This document shows, in pieces, positions 44,332 through 53,865 of a stretch of DNA of 59,087 nucleotides. The translations under genes and the position numbers were made by a program. The stretch's first letter is position 1, and every line of letters starts with the position of its first letter. A model generated the notes under the pieces. It searched no databases. It saw only the letters and a program-made list of their open reading frames with translations, and had not been told where the DNA came from. The DNA lies in the NCBI GenBank assembly GCA_913048465.1, contig CAJWVO010000009.1:1-59087 (forward strand), written 5' to 3'. Origin of the DNA: an uncultured Nitrosomonadales bacterium. GTDB taxonomy: Bacteria; Pseudomonadota; Gammaproteobacteria; Burkholderiales; Methylophilaceae.

Positions 44332-44658
44332 TTAAATTGTCGAATCAATAAATGCAGATAGTTGAGATTTTGACATAGCTCCTACCTTAGTTGCTTCAAT
44401 GGATCCGGATTTAAAAATCATTAACGTCGGTATTCCTCGAACTCCAAATTTAGCTGGAGTGCCAGGGTTTTCGTCAATATTTATTTTGGCAACTTTAATT
44501 TTGCCTGAATATTCATCAGCAATATCGTTCAAAATAGGTGCTATCATTTTGCAAGGCCCGCACCATTCGGCCCAATAGTCTAGTAAAACCGGAATTTCAG
44601 AACTTAGAACTTCTTGCTCAAAGCTTGAATCTGTTACGTTTATTATATTATCACTCAT
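44332..44658 (-). CDS. trxA: Thioredoxin 1
   Basis: A 108-residue thioredoxin with the redox motif WCGPC in [19 protein letters not shown] and the conserved cis-Pro in RGIPTLMIF. It is a cytosolic disulfide reductant and can serve peroxiredoxin and MsrA. It directly precedes rho, a common proteobacterial arrangement. Confidence 0.97.
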   Translation of the reverse strand: MSDNIINVTDSSFEQEVLSSEIPVLLDYWAEWCGPCKMIAPILNDIADEYSGKIKVAKINIDENPGTPAKFGVRGIPTLMIFKSGSIEATKVGAMSKSQLSAFIDSTI

Positions 44659-44744
44659 GATTGTTTTTATTTGGATGTTAATTTAATGATGAAGTACTGT
44701 AACGCTGAATTGTGAATTACATTATAAAACTTTTATTAAATAAA

Positions 44745-45332
44745 TCAATTCTTTTTGTACTGATTATCAATCTCAAAATAGGTTTTAACCTTTACAACAC
44801 CTTTACTTGTTTTTGCAATTTTTTCAGCCTCTTCTGCTTCTTTGTCTGAAACAATCCCCATAAGATGAACAATTTGTCTTTCGGTGACAACCTTAATATG
44901 AATTGGTGATAGATTTGATTTTGTTTCTTCTTTAAAAATCCTCGCCTTAACATTGGTTGTGATTCCGTAGTCTTTCGTTTTTGATTTGACTTTCTCTTTA
45001 AGCGCAAGGGGTTTGGTAACAAGGATTTCATTGTATATTGCCTTAACGCCTTCTATTTTTGCAACTGAAGATTCCACTTTGTCTTTTAATTCCTGGGATT
45101 CAGATTCACCTGTCAGTAACACAATTTGATTATAGCTTGTTGCGCTTGCGCTAAAGTTGCCCTCAATCTGTTGAAATTCATACGTTGCTTTGAATTCAAT
45201 AGTTTGATCTTCTACTTGAATACCAGTTGTTCTTCTATCTGCGATAGAAGCAGGAACAGTTATGACTGCAGTTGGGGCACAGGCTGATAAAGTAAAGAAT
45301 AAGAGTATTATTGATAAAAATTTTATAGGCAT
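44745..45332 (-). CDS. BON domain lipoprotein (OsmY/DolP-like)
   Basis: A 195-residue lipoprotein with lipobox LSAC (Cys18) and two BON domains (VLLTGESESQELKDKVESSV; VHLMGIVSDKEAEEAEKIAK). It resembles DolP (YraP), an outer-membrane lipoprotein that supports envelope integrity. dolP often lies near rsmI (yraL), and here rsmI is the divergent neighbour across 63 bases, which supports this identity. Confidence 0.87.
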   Translation of the reverse strand: MPIKFLSIILLFFTLSACAPTAVITVPASIADRRTTGIQVEDQTIEFKATYEFQQIEGNFSASATSYNQIVLLTGESESQELKDKVESSVAKIEGVKAIYNEILVTKPLALKEKVKSKTKDYGITTNVKARIFKEETKSNLSPIHIKVVTERQIVHLMGIVSDKEAEEAEKIAKTSKGVVKVKTYFEIDNQYKKN

Positions 45333-45395
45333 ATGTAAATAAAATTATTAATATTTTTAGATTGTATACTAGAGTTATCTTAACAAGGTAAAAAA

Positions 45396-46238
45396 ATGTC
45401 AACTAAACTATATATTGTAGCTACTCCAATTGGAAACTTAAAAGACATCACTTTAAGAGCTATAGAAACTCTTCAATTGTGTTCAATTATAGTCTGTGAG
45501 GACACAAGAGTAACAAAAAAATTATTGAACCATTTGGGTATTCAAGATAAAAAAATTTACACAATCCATCAACATAATGAAAAGTCGGCTGCAGTAAAAA
45601 TTTTTGAGGAAGCAAATTTAGAGGGTGAAGCAATTGCTTATCTAACAGATGCAGGTACACCATGTATTAGTGATCCAGGTATGTTTTTAGTGTCTCAAGC
45701 ACGTTCTCTTAATATTAAAATAGAACCAATACCTGGTCCTTCTGCTATTACTGCTGCATTTTCAGTATCTGGAATCGATGAGGGAAGATTTAACTTTGTA
45801 GGATTTTTACCAACCAAATTAATTTCCATACAAGAAGCGTTGAGTCTAATCAATCAACAAAAAAAGCCAACCATATTTTATGAATCACCAAAAAGAGTTT
45901 TAAGTTTTTTGGAGAATGTTGTTAATTTTATATCTCCATCAACCAAAATATTCATAGCGAGGGAGATGACAAAACTATTTGAGACCTTTTATTCTGATTC
46001 GGCTGAAAATCTATTTCGTTATTTTAAGGATACCCCACAAGAATTAAAGGGTGAGTTTGTTATTATAGTAATTCCGAACAAGATTAAAGAGAAATTAATA
46101 TCTAATGAGGAAATTAATCTTTTAAAAATATTGATGAATGAATTACCTTTAAAGAAAGCTGCCGCGATTGTCTCAGAGTTTTATAATAGCAATAAGAAGG
46201 ATATTTATAATATAGGTATTGAACTTAAAAATGAGTGA
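45396..46238 (+). CDS. rsmI: 16S rRNA 2'-O-ribose C1402 methyltransferase
   Basis: A 280-residue SAM-dependent enzyme that methylates the ribose of C1402 in the decoding centre. Diagnostic stretches are VATPIGNLKDITLRA, CEDTRVTKKLLNHLGI, YLTDAGTPCISDPGMFLV, PIPGPSAITAAFSVSGI and FYESPKRVLSFL. RsmH, encoded downstream at 48.1 kb, modifies the base of the same nucleotide. The 3' end overlaps pyrC by eight bases. Confidence 0.96.
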   Translation: MSTKLYIVATPIGNLKDITLRAIETLQLCSIIVCEDTRVTKKLLNHLGIQDKKIYTIHQHNEKSAAVKIFEEANLEGEAIAYLTDAGTPCISDPGMFLVSQARSLNIKIEPIPGPSAITAAFSVSGIDEGRFNFVGFLPTKLISIQEALSLINQQKKPTIFYESPKRVLSFLENVVNFISPSTKIFIAREMTKLFETFYSDSAENLFRYFKDTPQELKGEFVIIVIPNKIKEKLISNEEINLLKILMNELPLKKAAAIVSEFYNSNKKDIYNIGIELKNE

Positions 46239-47271
46239 ATTAATTACAATCAAACTTCCTAATGATATGCATATCCATTTCAGAGAAGGAAATTTATTAG
46301 ATTTTGCAGTTAATGCAACTGCAGAACATTTTCATCATGGTGTAGCTATGCCTAATCTTGAAGATCCAGTTACAAACTATAAAAAAGCTTTAAAGTATTT
46401 TGACCAAATTGATTTGGTTTCAAAATATTCACATTTTAAGCCTCTTGTGACTATGTATTTAACCGGAGATATTAAAGAAATTGATATAAGTGAGGGCGCA
46501 TCAGACCCAAGGCTTATTGGTGTGAAGCTTTATCCAGCAGGAGTAACAACAAACTCTTCCAATGGCGTCAGTAATATTAGAAACTGTTATAAGATCTTTG
46601 ATTGGATGGAGAAGTATGATTTACCCCTATTGGTTCATGGAGAAGTGAATAATCCTGAAACAGATATATTCGATCGAGAAAAATTATTCATCGATGATGA
46701 ATTGATATCAATCACTCAGAATTTTCCAAAGTTAAGAGTAATCTTTGAACATATTTCAACAAAAGATGCTGTTGACTTTGTTAAAGAATCTTCTGATCTA
46801 GTTGCAGCAACTATCACCCCTCAGCATATGGTTCTGAATAGAAATGATTTATTATCTGGAGGATTAAAACCTCATCATTATTGTTTACCGGTAGTTAAAA
46901 GAGAAATCCATAGAAAAGCAGTAGCGGAAGCCGCGTTTTCGGGTAATAAAAAATTTTTTCTCGGGACGGATAGTGCGCCACATTATAAAAATCAAAAACA
47001 AAGCTCATGTGGCTGCGCAGGTATTTTTTCTGCATCTACAGCATTGGTTATTTATCTAGAAGCCTTTGACAAGGCTGGGGCGTTAGATAAATTTGAAGAT
47101 TTTTCTGTGAATAACAGTTCTGATTTTTATAACTTAGTAAAAACAGATAAAAAAATAACATTTAAAAAAGAGCAATTTGAAGTTCAATCATCATACGTTG
47201 TTGGTGATCAAGAAATCATCCCATTTATGGCCAATCAAAAGATAACATGGTCTATAGCAAAGGAGTTATAA
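46231..47271 (+). CDS. pyrC: Dihydroorotase
   Basis: A 346-residue zinc amidohydrolase of pyrimidine synthesis that closes carbamoyl-aspartate to dihydroorotate. The metal ligands are visible: HIHFREG, the carbamylated Lys in GVKLYPAG, HGEV, FEHIST and GTDSAPH. Class II (PyrC) features and length fit. A TTG at 46219 would add four residues; I chose ATG 46231, which overlaps the rsmI stop and implies coupling. Confidence 0.95.
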   Translation: MSELITIKLPNDMHIHFREGNLLDFAVNATAEHFHHGVAMPNLEDPVTNYKKALKYFDQIDLVSKYSHFKPLVTMYLTGDIKEIDISEGASDPRLIGVKLYPAGVTTNSSNGVSNIRNCYKIFDWMEKYDLPLLVHGEVNNPETDIFDREKLFIDDELISITQNFPKLRVIFEHISTKDAVDFVKESSDLVAATITPQHMVLNRNDLLSGGLKPHHYCLPVVKREIHRKAVAEAAFSGNKKFFLGTDSAPHYKNQKQSSCGCAGIFSASTALVIYLEAFDKAGALDKFEDFSVNNSSDFYNLVKTDKKITFKKEQFEVQSSYVVGDQEIIPFMANQKITWSIAKEL

Positions 47272-47278
47272 TAACCCC

Positions 47279-47556
47279 TAAGTTAGCCGGGCAGTCGCTA
47301 TTTATAGAGGAAAGTCCGGGCTCCGAAGAGCATGGTGTTGGCTAACAGCCAACCATTGTGAAATGAGGAATAGGGCCACAGAGACGAGCGTATTTAGTTA
47401 CGGTGAAACGCGGTAACCTCCACCAGGAGCAAGGCCAAATAGGATGACGATAGTATGGCTCGTACTGTCATCGGGTAGGCCGCTAGAGATGATGAGTAAT
47501 CATTATTCAAGATGAATGACTGCACAAATACAGAACCCGGCTTATAGGCTAACTTA
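47279..47556 (+). ncRNA. rnpB: RNase P RNA (class A)
   Basis: The catalytic RNA that trims tRNA 5' leaders. Conserved landmarks are GAGGAAAGTCCGGGCTCC after the 5' stem, GGTGAAACGCGGTAACCTCC, GGGTAGGCCGCTAGAG, and ACAGAACCCGGCTTA near the 3' end. The terminal helix TAAGTTAGCC pairs perfectly with GGCTAACTTA, setting the ends given; the mature termini may differ by a few bases. It lies between pyrC and mraZ, a common betaproteobacterial location. Confidence 0.96.
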
Positions 47557-47567
47557 TTGACTTCATT

Positions 47568-47598
47568 AAAAAAAGCGCTTGCAAAGCGCTTTTTTTTT
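47568..47598 (+). terminator. Rho-independent terminator after rnpB
   Basis: The stem AAAAGCGCTT/AAGCGCTTTT (47571-47580 and 47584-47593) has a GCA loop and a T run to 47598. It ends rnpB and separates it from the dcw cluster. Confidence 0.93.
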
Positions 47599-47615
47599 GC
47601 CTATAGTGTAAATGA

Positions 47616-47640
47616 GGGGAAAAAGTGGTAATAAATGGGA
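47616..47640 (+). promoter_or_regulatory. Candidate MraZ operator (10-bp-spaced TGGGA-like repeats)
   Basis: Three direct repeats GGGGA, TGGTA and TGGGA begin at 47616, 47626 and 47636, exactly 10 bases apart with five-base spacers. MraZ is known to bind TGGGN-N5 repeats upstream of its own gene in E. coli. The site lies 66 bases before the mraZ ATG, so autorepression of the dcw cluster is likely. Confidence 0.75.
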
Positions 47641-47679
47641 AATAATTAACATTACTAAGGGTTGTTAGCTATTTCACAT

Positions 47680-47699
47680 TCCCCTCAAACAATAGGGGA
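47680..47699 (+). promoter_or_regulatory. Hairpin sequestering the mraZ ribosome-binding site
   Basis: TCCCCT (47680-47685) can pair with AGGGGA (47694-47699) across an eight-base loop. The right arm is itself the Shine-Dalgarno, seven bases before the mraZ ATG. A six-base-pair hairpin like this could limit translation at the head of the dcw cluster. Its stability in the cell is unproven. Confidence 0.5.
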
Positions 47700-47705
47700 T
47701 TTCAG

Positions 47706-48149
47706 ATGTTCAGAGGTTCAAGCATTGTTGCTTTGGATGATAAATTTAGATTGGCTGTACCGAAAAAATTTCGGGACAAACTTTTTGAGCAAAATTCTTC
47801 CCTTATCGTTACCGCTCATCCAGATAAATGTTTAATCTTATATAACCTTCTCAGCTGGGCACCAATAGAAAAAAAATTAATGTCCCTCTCAAGCTTTGAT
47901 CCAAAAATAAGTACCCTTCAAAGACTTTTGGTTGGATATGCGGATGAGGTTGATCCAGATAAAGCAGGCAGAATTTTGTTATCAGCCTCGCTAAGAGAAT
48001 TTGCAGGAATCCAGCAAGAAATAATCATGTTAGGCCAAGGATCACATTTTGAAATATGGGACAAAAGTACTTGGTCCAAAAAAATTAACAGCACGGTAAA
48101 AAATTTAAATCTTGAAAACTTTCATGAACTTGAAGGATTTTCTTTATGA
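47706..48149 (+). CDS. mraZ: Transcriptional regulator MraZ
   Basis: A 147-residue AbrB-fold DNA-binding protein that represses the division/cell-wall cluster. Two MraZ half-domains are visible: SIVALDDKFRLAVPKKFRD and VDPDKAGRILLSASLREFAG, each with the conserved DxKGR/DxAGR-like turn. In the first the usual Gly-Arg is Phe-Arg. It is the first dcw gene and overlaps rsmH by four bases (ATGA). Confidence 0.95.
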   Translation: MFRGSSIVALDDKFRLAVPKKFRDKLFEQNSSLIVTAHPDKCLILYNLLSWAPIEKKLMSLSSFDPKISTLQRLLVGYADEVDPDKAGRILLSASLREFAGIQQEIIMLGQGSHFEIWDKSTWSKKINSTVKNLNLENFHELEGFSL

Positions 48150-49065
48150 ATAATTTTAGACATCTTCCAATAATGTCACATGAAGTAAAAGAACATTTAA
48201 TTATTAATAAAAATGGTAAATATTTGGATTGTACTTTCGGGCGTGGTGGCCATTCCAAAATCATATTAGACAACTTGGAACAAAAGGGCGAATTAATAGC
48301 CATTGATAAAGATCATGAGGCAATTAATTCAGCCAAATTAATACAGGATGAGCGTTTTGAAATTCATCATTCATCAATATTAAATTTTGCGAAATCTTTA
48401 AAAAAAAAAGTCTTGATGGGGTATTCATGGATTTAGGTGTTTCATCACCTCAATTAGATGATGCATCAAGAGGTTTTAGTTTTATGCATAACGGACCCCT
48501 TGATATGAGAATGGATCAATCACAAAGAATAGATGCAAGTGAGGTTGTAAATAAATATGATGAATCAGATTTAATAAAAATTTTTAGGGACTATGGTGAG
48601 GAAAAGTTTGCTAGAAGAATAGCTTCTAATATTTGCAAGATTAGAGATGAAAAAAATATTACGACAACTTTAGAGCTTGCAGATATAGTAAAAAAATCTG
48701 TACCGTATACTAATTCCAGAAAACATCCAGCTACAAAAGTTTTTCAGGCCTTACGAATTGAAGTAAATCAAGAATTAAATGAATTAATAGAGGCACTTCC
48801 GGTGTTATTTGATGCATTAAAACCACAAGGAAGGGTTTTGGCTCTGACGTTTCATTCCCTAGAGGATCGCATTGTTAAAAATTTTATCAAAGAAATAACA
48901 AAACTACCTCCTGACACAATTCCAAAATTTATACCAATCCGCAATACAGATCATCACGAGGAGACCAAAGCAAATGTTATTTGTAATTTGGTTGCCTCAG
49001 CTGAAGAGGTAGAGGCCAATCCCCGCTCAAGAAGTGCAAGGTTAAGAGGGGTGGAAAAAAAATGA
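48146..49065 (+). CDS. rsmH: 16S rRNA (cytosine1402-N4) methyltransferase, frameshifted at an A10 tract
   Basis: Methylates N4 of C1402 in 16S rRNA. The N-terminal part (HLPIMSHEVKEHLI, LDCTFGRGGHSKIIL, the SAM motif) is in one frame. The rest (MDLGVSSPQLDDASRGFSF to the NPRSRSARLRG tail) is in another. The frames join at ten A residues, 48400-48409. In the first frame the tract leads to a stop at about 48434; a minus-one shift or one extra A restores SLKKKSLDGVFMDLGVSS and a normal protein of about 306 residues. The cause may be a sequencing error, slippage-rescued expression or a true lesion. All catalytic regions are intact on both sides. It overlaps mraZ and ftsL. Confidence 0.88.
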
Positions 49066-49325
49066 TCAAATTAAATTTATTGTTATTTGTAATTCTTATT
49101 ATCTTTGCATTGCTCAAAGTTAATTCGGAACACTTGTACCGAAAAAATTTTTCACAATTAGACTCGGAACAAAAGAGAGAAATTGAATTAAAAGAAAATC
49201 AAACCAAGCTTGAACTGGAAAATACTGATCAATCAGGAAGTAATCGTATTGAGGAGTTTGCGAAAAATAAATTAAATATGATTGAAGCAAATCCTGAAAA
49301 TATTATTGAGCTAGAAAATAAATGA
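49062..49325 (+). CDS. ftsL: Cell division protein FtsL
   Basis: An 87-residue bitopic division protein with a short cytoplasmic tail, one membrane helix (LNLLLFVILIIFALLKV), and a periplasmic coiled coil rich in Glu/Lys/Leu (LDSEQKREIELKENQTKLE). FtsL is poorly conserved in sequence, so the call rests on size, topology and place between rsmH and ftsI. It overlaps both by four bases. Confidence 0.88.
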   Translation: MIKLNLLLFVILIIFALLKVNSEHLYRKNFSQLDSEQKREIELKENQTKLELENTDQSGSNRIEEFAKNKLNMIEANPENIIELENK

Positions 49326-51091
49326 AAAAATTTAGCCATCAGAGTGATATTTTTGAATTATCAAAAAATAGAAGACGAGTTGCTTTATCCTTAATATTAA
49401 TTTTCTTCCTAATTTTATTTTCAAGAGCTTTGTATCTTCAACAGATTAAAAAAGATTTTTTACAAAATAAAGGCGATGGGTTCATTGTCAAGAATGAAGT
49501 CTTGCAATCTTATCGTGGAAAAATATATGATCGAAATAATAAGTTGTTGGCAGTAAGTACCCCTACATTTGATATTGGACTTTCAATTTCACATAAATTG
49601 CCAAAAAAATATAATGATCAAATTGCAGATAACTTATCAAAAGAAAATGTCAGTGAAATTTCAAAAATATTAAAAACTGATGAAAAATTACTTTTAAATA
49701 AAATTAAAAATAAGAAAAAGGGATATATTTATATCCAGAAAAGAGCATCCCCAGAAACAGCAAAAAAATTAACAGCAATGCGGATTCCAGTTCTAAATTT
49801 TGAAAAAAAATATACAAGGTATTATCCAAACCGAGAAGCATCAGCACATGTTGTTGGAAAAACAGATTTGAATGGGTTAAAAGGAACTGAAGGATTAGAA
49901 AGACAGTGGGATTCTATTCTTAAAGGAGAAAAGGGTCATAAAAAGGTAGTTGTAGATGGGGTAAAAAGAGTAATTGATGATTTGAATGATTTTAAATTAC
50001 CTAAAAATGGATCTGATATCTTAACTACCATTGATAATAGACTTCAACATATTGCATATGAAGCATTAAAAAAATATATCGATAGATATGAGGCTAATTC
50101 TGGATCAGCCATTTTAATTGATGCGAAAAATGGCGATATTTTAGTAATGACAAACTATCCCTCTTACAACCCAAATGGTGTAGTTAAAAGTTATGACTCA
50201 ATGCGAAATAGAGCAATAACAGATGTTTTTGAGCCTGGCTCAACTTTAAAACCAATTTCAGTGGCATACGCAATGGAAAAGAAAAAAGTAAAGCATAATG
50301 AAATAATAGATACAAAAGATGGCTTCATAAAAGTTGGTGGCCGAGTTATAAAAGATGATCATCCGCAAGATCAGATGTCAGTTAAAGAAATAATTCAGAA
50401 GTCCTCGAATGTTGGGGCAACAAAGATTGGTCGAAGGTTAGAATCTAAAGAGTTGTGGGATTTGTATAATAAATTAGGTTTTGGAGCGAAGATTAATGTT
50501 GGTATGCCAGGAGAGTCAAATGGACGCTTATCTGACTATTCAAACTGGAAAGAGATTGATCATGCCACCTTGACTTATGGGTATGGTGTAAATATGAACT
50601 TATTACAGCTAGTTAAAGCATATACAGTTTTTGCAAATAATGGCTTGATGATAAAACCAAAACTTTATAAAAATGATAACTTTGTTGAGACAGAGAGATT
50701 ATTAGGTGCATCAACAAGCAAAATAATGAAAGATTTTATGAAGTCAGTTGTTGAAGAAGAAGAAGGAACTGGAACTAAAGCAAGAATTCCTGGTTATACA
50801 GTAGCTGGAAAAACTGGAACAGCAAGAAAATACGATAATGGCGAATATTCAAAAGATTATTTCGCCTCATTCATTGGAATGTCGCCAAGCAGTGACCCTA
50901 GATTCATTGCTGCAGTGATTGTGGATACCTCTACAAAAAAAAGTTTTTATGGAGGTACTGTTGCAGGACCAATATTTAAAGACGTGATGAAAAATGCTCT
51001 TAAACTTTATGATGTGCCGTATGATAAAGAGATCAATGAAAACTTAATGAACAAGGTTGTAAAACCAAAAGTTGATGATGTTCAACTCTAA
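49322..51091 (+). CDS. ftsI: Peptidoglycan D,D-transpeptidase FtsI (PBP3)
   Basis: The 589-residue septal transpeptidase. An N-terminal membrane anchor (VALSLILIFFLILFSRALYL) is followed by the non-catalytic domain (SYRGKIYDRNNKLLAVSTP). The penicillin-binding domain has the active-site Ser in EPGSTLKP, SSN in IQKSSNVGATKIG, and KTGT in VAGKTGTARKY. Length and order match FtsI. It overlaps murE by 17 bases. Confidence 0.97.
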   Translation: MKKFSHQSDIFELSKNRRRVALSLILIFFLILFSRALYLQQIKKDFLQNKGDGFIVKNEVLQSYRGKIYDRNNKLLAVSTPTFDIGLSISHKLPKKYNDQIADNLSKENVSEISKILKTDEKLLLNKIKNKKKGYIYIQKRASPETAKKLTAMRIPVLNFEKKYTRYYPNREASAHVVGKTDLNGLKGTEGLERQWDSILKGEKGHKKVVVDGVKRVIDDLNDFKLPKNGSDILTTIDNRLQHIAYEALKKYIDRYEANSGSAILIDAKNGDILVMTNYPSYNPNGVVKSYDSMRNRAITDVFEPGSTLKPISVAYAMEKKKVKHNEIIDTKDGFIKVGGRVIKDDHPQDQMSVKEIIQKSSNVGATKIGRRLESKELWDLYNKLGFGAKINVGMPGESNGRLSDYSNWKEIDHATLTYGYGVNMNLLQLVKAYTVFANNGLMIKPKLYKNDNFVETERLLGASTSKIMKDFMKSVVEEEEGTGTKARIPGYTVAGKTGTARKYDNGEYSKDYFASFIGMSPSSDPRFIAAVIVDTSTKKSFYGGTVAGPIFKDVMKNALKLYDVPYDKEINENLMNKVVKPKVDDVQL

Positions 51092-52502
51092 ACTTATCTC
51101 AAGCCAAAAAAAAATTACTAACAACAGTATAAATGTAAAAAGAGGATATATCTTTTGTGCTTATCCAGGAAGAGATAGTGATGGTCGGAATTATATAGAT
51201 AATGCAATTAGCAATGGAGCCTCATTAATTATGTATGAGGAAGCTAATTTCGATGCCACTCTTTTTTTAAAAAAATACCCAAAAATAGAATTTTTAGGGG
51301 TCCGTGATCTTGCACGTAAACAAAAAAATATCTTGGATAAGGTCTATGGTAATTTAAATCAAGACATAAAACTATACGGTGTAACCGGAACAAATGGCAA
51401 AACATCGACCGCTTTTTGGTTAAATCATCTACTAGATAAGCTTGAAAAACCATCAAAATTGATCGGCACTATTTCTAAAGAAAAAGTCATAGTCAATACC
51501 ACTCCTGACCTTTTTGTCTTATATAGTCTTTTTAACAAAGGAATACAAAAAAATATTAAAAATTTTGTACTAGAGGTTTCTTCGCATGGAATTGATCAAG
51601 GAAGAATTAATGGTTTAAATTTTGATTATGGAATTTTTACCAATCTAAGTAGGGACCATTTGGACTATCACAAGACAATGAAAAATTATTTTTTATCTAA
51701 AGAAAGGTTTTTCATAGAAAACGTAAAAAAAGAATCAGTAATAAATATTGATAGTTCTTATGGCATGAAATTGGCAAAGAATTTAATAAAACTTAATAAA
51801 AAAATTATTACATTTGGATTTAGCAAAGAAGCAAATGTAAGAATCATTAATATTAATCAACCATCTTTAACTAATAACTATTCTGAATTTAGTTTACAAA
51901 TAACCAATAAAATTCATACTTTTAAAACTAATATAATCGGAGAGTTTAATTTATATAATTTAATAAGTGCCATTTGTATTTGTTATTTAAAAAAAATAGA
52001 TATACATAAAGTTACGGAAGTTATTAAAAGACTCCCCCTACCTGATGGACGCATGAACGTAATTAATAAAATAATTAATAACATACCAAAAAAAGTAATT
52101 ATTGATTATGCACACACTCCTGATGGACTAAAAAATCTTCTTCAAACAATAAGAAAAATATATCAAGGAAAAATTCTGCTTGTGTTTGGCTGTGGCGGAG
52201 ATCGAGATAAGGGTAAAAGAAAATTAATGGGAAATATAGCAAATCATTACGCTGATTTTGTTTGCATCACAAATGATAATCCAAGAAATGAGAATCCAAA
52301 AATAATTGCAGATCAAATATGCGAAGGTATTTCATGTTTAAAAAAAATTATCTTAGATCGAAAAAAAGCAATTGAATATGCCATCAAAAAAACCAACTAC
52401 CCAATCGTAGTCATCGCTGGAAAGGGTCATGAAAAATACCAAATTATTAAAAACAAAAAAATTGATTTTTCTGATAAAAAAGTAGTAATGGATATAAATT
52501 AA
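51075..52502 (+). CDS. murE: UDP-MurNAc-tripeptide synthetase (meso-DAP adding)
   Basis: ATP-dependent ligase that adds meso-diaminopimelate to UDP-MurNAc-L-Ala-D-Glu. The P-loop is VTGTNGKTSTAFWL, the carbamylated-Lys region is near NLSRDHLDYHKTMKNYF, and the DNPR motif specifying DAP is present (CITNDNPRNENPKI). The start is one of two adjacent ATGs (51075 or 51078) inside the ftsI end, giving about 475 residues. murF follows after seven bases. Confidence 0.96.
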   Translation: MMFNSKLISSQKKITNNSINVKRGYIFCAYPGRDSDGRNYIDNAISNGASLIMYEEANFDATLFLKKYPKIEFLGVRDLARKQKNILDKVYGNLNQDIKLYGVTGTNGKTSTAFWLNHLLDKLEKPSKLIGTISKEKVIVNTTPDLFVLYSLFNKGIQKNIKNFVLEVSSHGIDQGRINGLNFDYGIFTNLSRDHLDYHKTMKNYFLSKERFFIENVKKESVINIDSSYGMKLAKNLIKLNKKIITFGFSKEANVRIININQPSLTNNYSEFSLQITNKIHTFKTNIIGEFNLYNLISAICICYLKKIDIHKVTEVIKRLPLPDGRMNVINKIINNIPKKVIIDYAHTPDGLKNLLQTIRKIYQGKILLVFGCGGDRDKGKRKLMGNIANHYADFVCITNDNPRNENPKIIADQICEGISCLKKIILDRKKAIEYAIKKTNYPIVVIAGKGHEKYQIIKNKKIDFSDKKVVMDIN

Positions 52503-52509
52503 AATAATC

Positions 52510-53865
52510 ATGAAACTCCACATAAGAGACATTAAGCACCTGTTTATTAAATCCAGTGATCTTCCTGATGATTTGTTGTTTGATTCATCAAATATCAACA
52601 CAGACTCGAGGACTTTTAAAGGTAATGAAATTTTTCTAGCGCTAGAAGGAGATAAATTTGATGGAAATAATTTTATTGTTGATATATTAAAACAAAAGCC
52701 ATTATTTTTTATTACTAACAAAGAACAAGTTTGTACTGCAAGACATGCAGTTGTTGAATCAGGTAAAAAATTTCTAATTGAATTATCAAAACTAGTTCTG
52801 AAAAAATTATCTATAACAAAAGTGGCTATCACAGGTAGCAATGGTAAAACAACCACTAAAGATTTAATTGTCCACTTTTTAAAAAATAAATTCAACGACG
52901 ATACTGTTTTGTTTACTAAGGGTAATTACAATAACGAAATTGGATTGCCATTATCTATTTTACAGTCTCAGGGTACTGAAAAATTTGCTGTATTTGAAAT
53001 AGGAACTAACCACCCTGGTGAGATTATTCATTTAGCTGATATTATTCGTCCAAATATTTCAATCATTACTAATATTGGTGATGCACACATAGGCAATTTT
53101 GGCTCAAAAGAAAAAATTGCAGAAGAAAAAAGACAAATCTTTCATTTCTTAAAGACGAATGAATTAAAAATTATAAATAAAGATGATGAGTATTTTCAAA
53201 TCTTAAATCAATCTCCTGGAAAAACATTCTGTATTTCAAATAACAATGATGATCCAGATACATTGAGATTTAGATGCAGTGGACCTAATGAGATTGAATT
53301 AGCTTATCAGTCTAAATCAATCAGGATTAAATTCCAATTAACTGGACAACATAATCTTCAAAACCTCGCAATTGCATGTGCTGCTTTGATAAACATGGGA
53401 ATAGATTTTCAAGAATTAGAAAAATATTTTGGTAACTTTGAGTCTACCAACGGTAGATTTAAAAAATATATTTTCAAAGAAAACATTGAATTAATCGATG
53501 ATAGTTATAATTCAAATCCATCCTCATTAATATCTGCAATTGATCATATAAATCAATCTGAAAAGAACAAGATATTGATCATCGGTGATATGGGAGAATT
53601 AGGTGAATTAGCAGATCAATATCATCGTCAAATAATTGAAAAAATATCAAAAACTAAAATTAATGTTGCTTTAACTATGGGTGAGGCGTTTAAGGCTGCT
53701 ATCAATAAAAATGATGGAAATGTAATTTTAAATTTGGCGACATATGAGGATTTGCTAGATAAAGCCCTTCCTGCAATAAAAAAAGATACAATAATCCTGG
53801 TAAAAGCATCAAGATTTATGGGATTTGAAAATATTGTTTCTCAACTTAAAAGGCGGCTTCAATGA
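52510..53865 (+). CDS. murF: UDP-MurNAc-tripeptide-D-alanyl-D-alanine ligase
   Basis: A 451-residue Mur ligase that adds D-Ala-D-Ala to complete the pentapeptide. It has the N-terminal MurF domain (NINTDSRTFKGNEIFLALEG), the P-loop VAITGSNGKTTTKDLI, NYNNEIGLPLSIL and the C-terminal DSYNSNPSSLISAIDH. It overlaps mraY by four bases. Confidence 0.96.
   Translation: MKLHIRDIKHLFIKSSDLPDDLLFDSSNINTDSRTFKGNEIFLALEGDKFDGNNFIVDILKQKPLFFITNKEQVCTARHAVVESGKKFLIELSKLVLKKLSITKVAITGSNGKTTTKDLIVHFLKNKFNDDTVLFTKGNYNNEIGLPLSILQSQGTEKFAVFEIGTNHPGEIIHLADIIRPNISIITNIGDAHIGNFGSKEKIAEEKRQIFHFLKTNELKIINKDDEYFQILNQSPGKTFCISNNNDDPDTLRFRCSGPNEIELAYQSKSIRIKFQLTGQHNLQNLAIACAALINMGIDFQELEKYFGNFESTNGRFKKYIFKENIELIDDSYNSNPSSLISAIDHINQSEKNKILIIGDMGELGELADQYHRQIIEKISKTKINVALTMGEAFKAAINKNDGNVILNLATYEDLLDKALPAIKKDTIILVKASRFMGFENIVSQLKRRLQ

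Noticed and set aside
48427-49065. The 3' half of rsmH as an independent gene starting at ATG 48427
   Set aside because: It begins in the middle of the conserved DGVFMDLGVSS motif with no ribosome-binding site, so it is the frameshifted continuation of rsmH.
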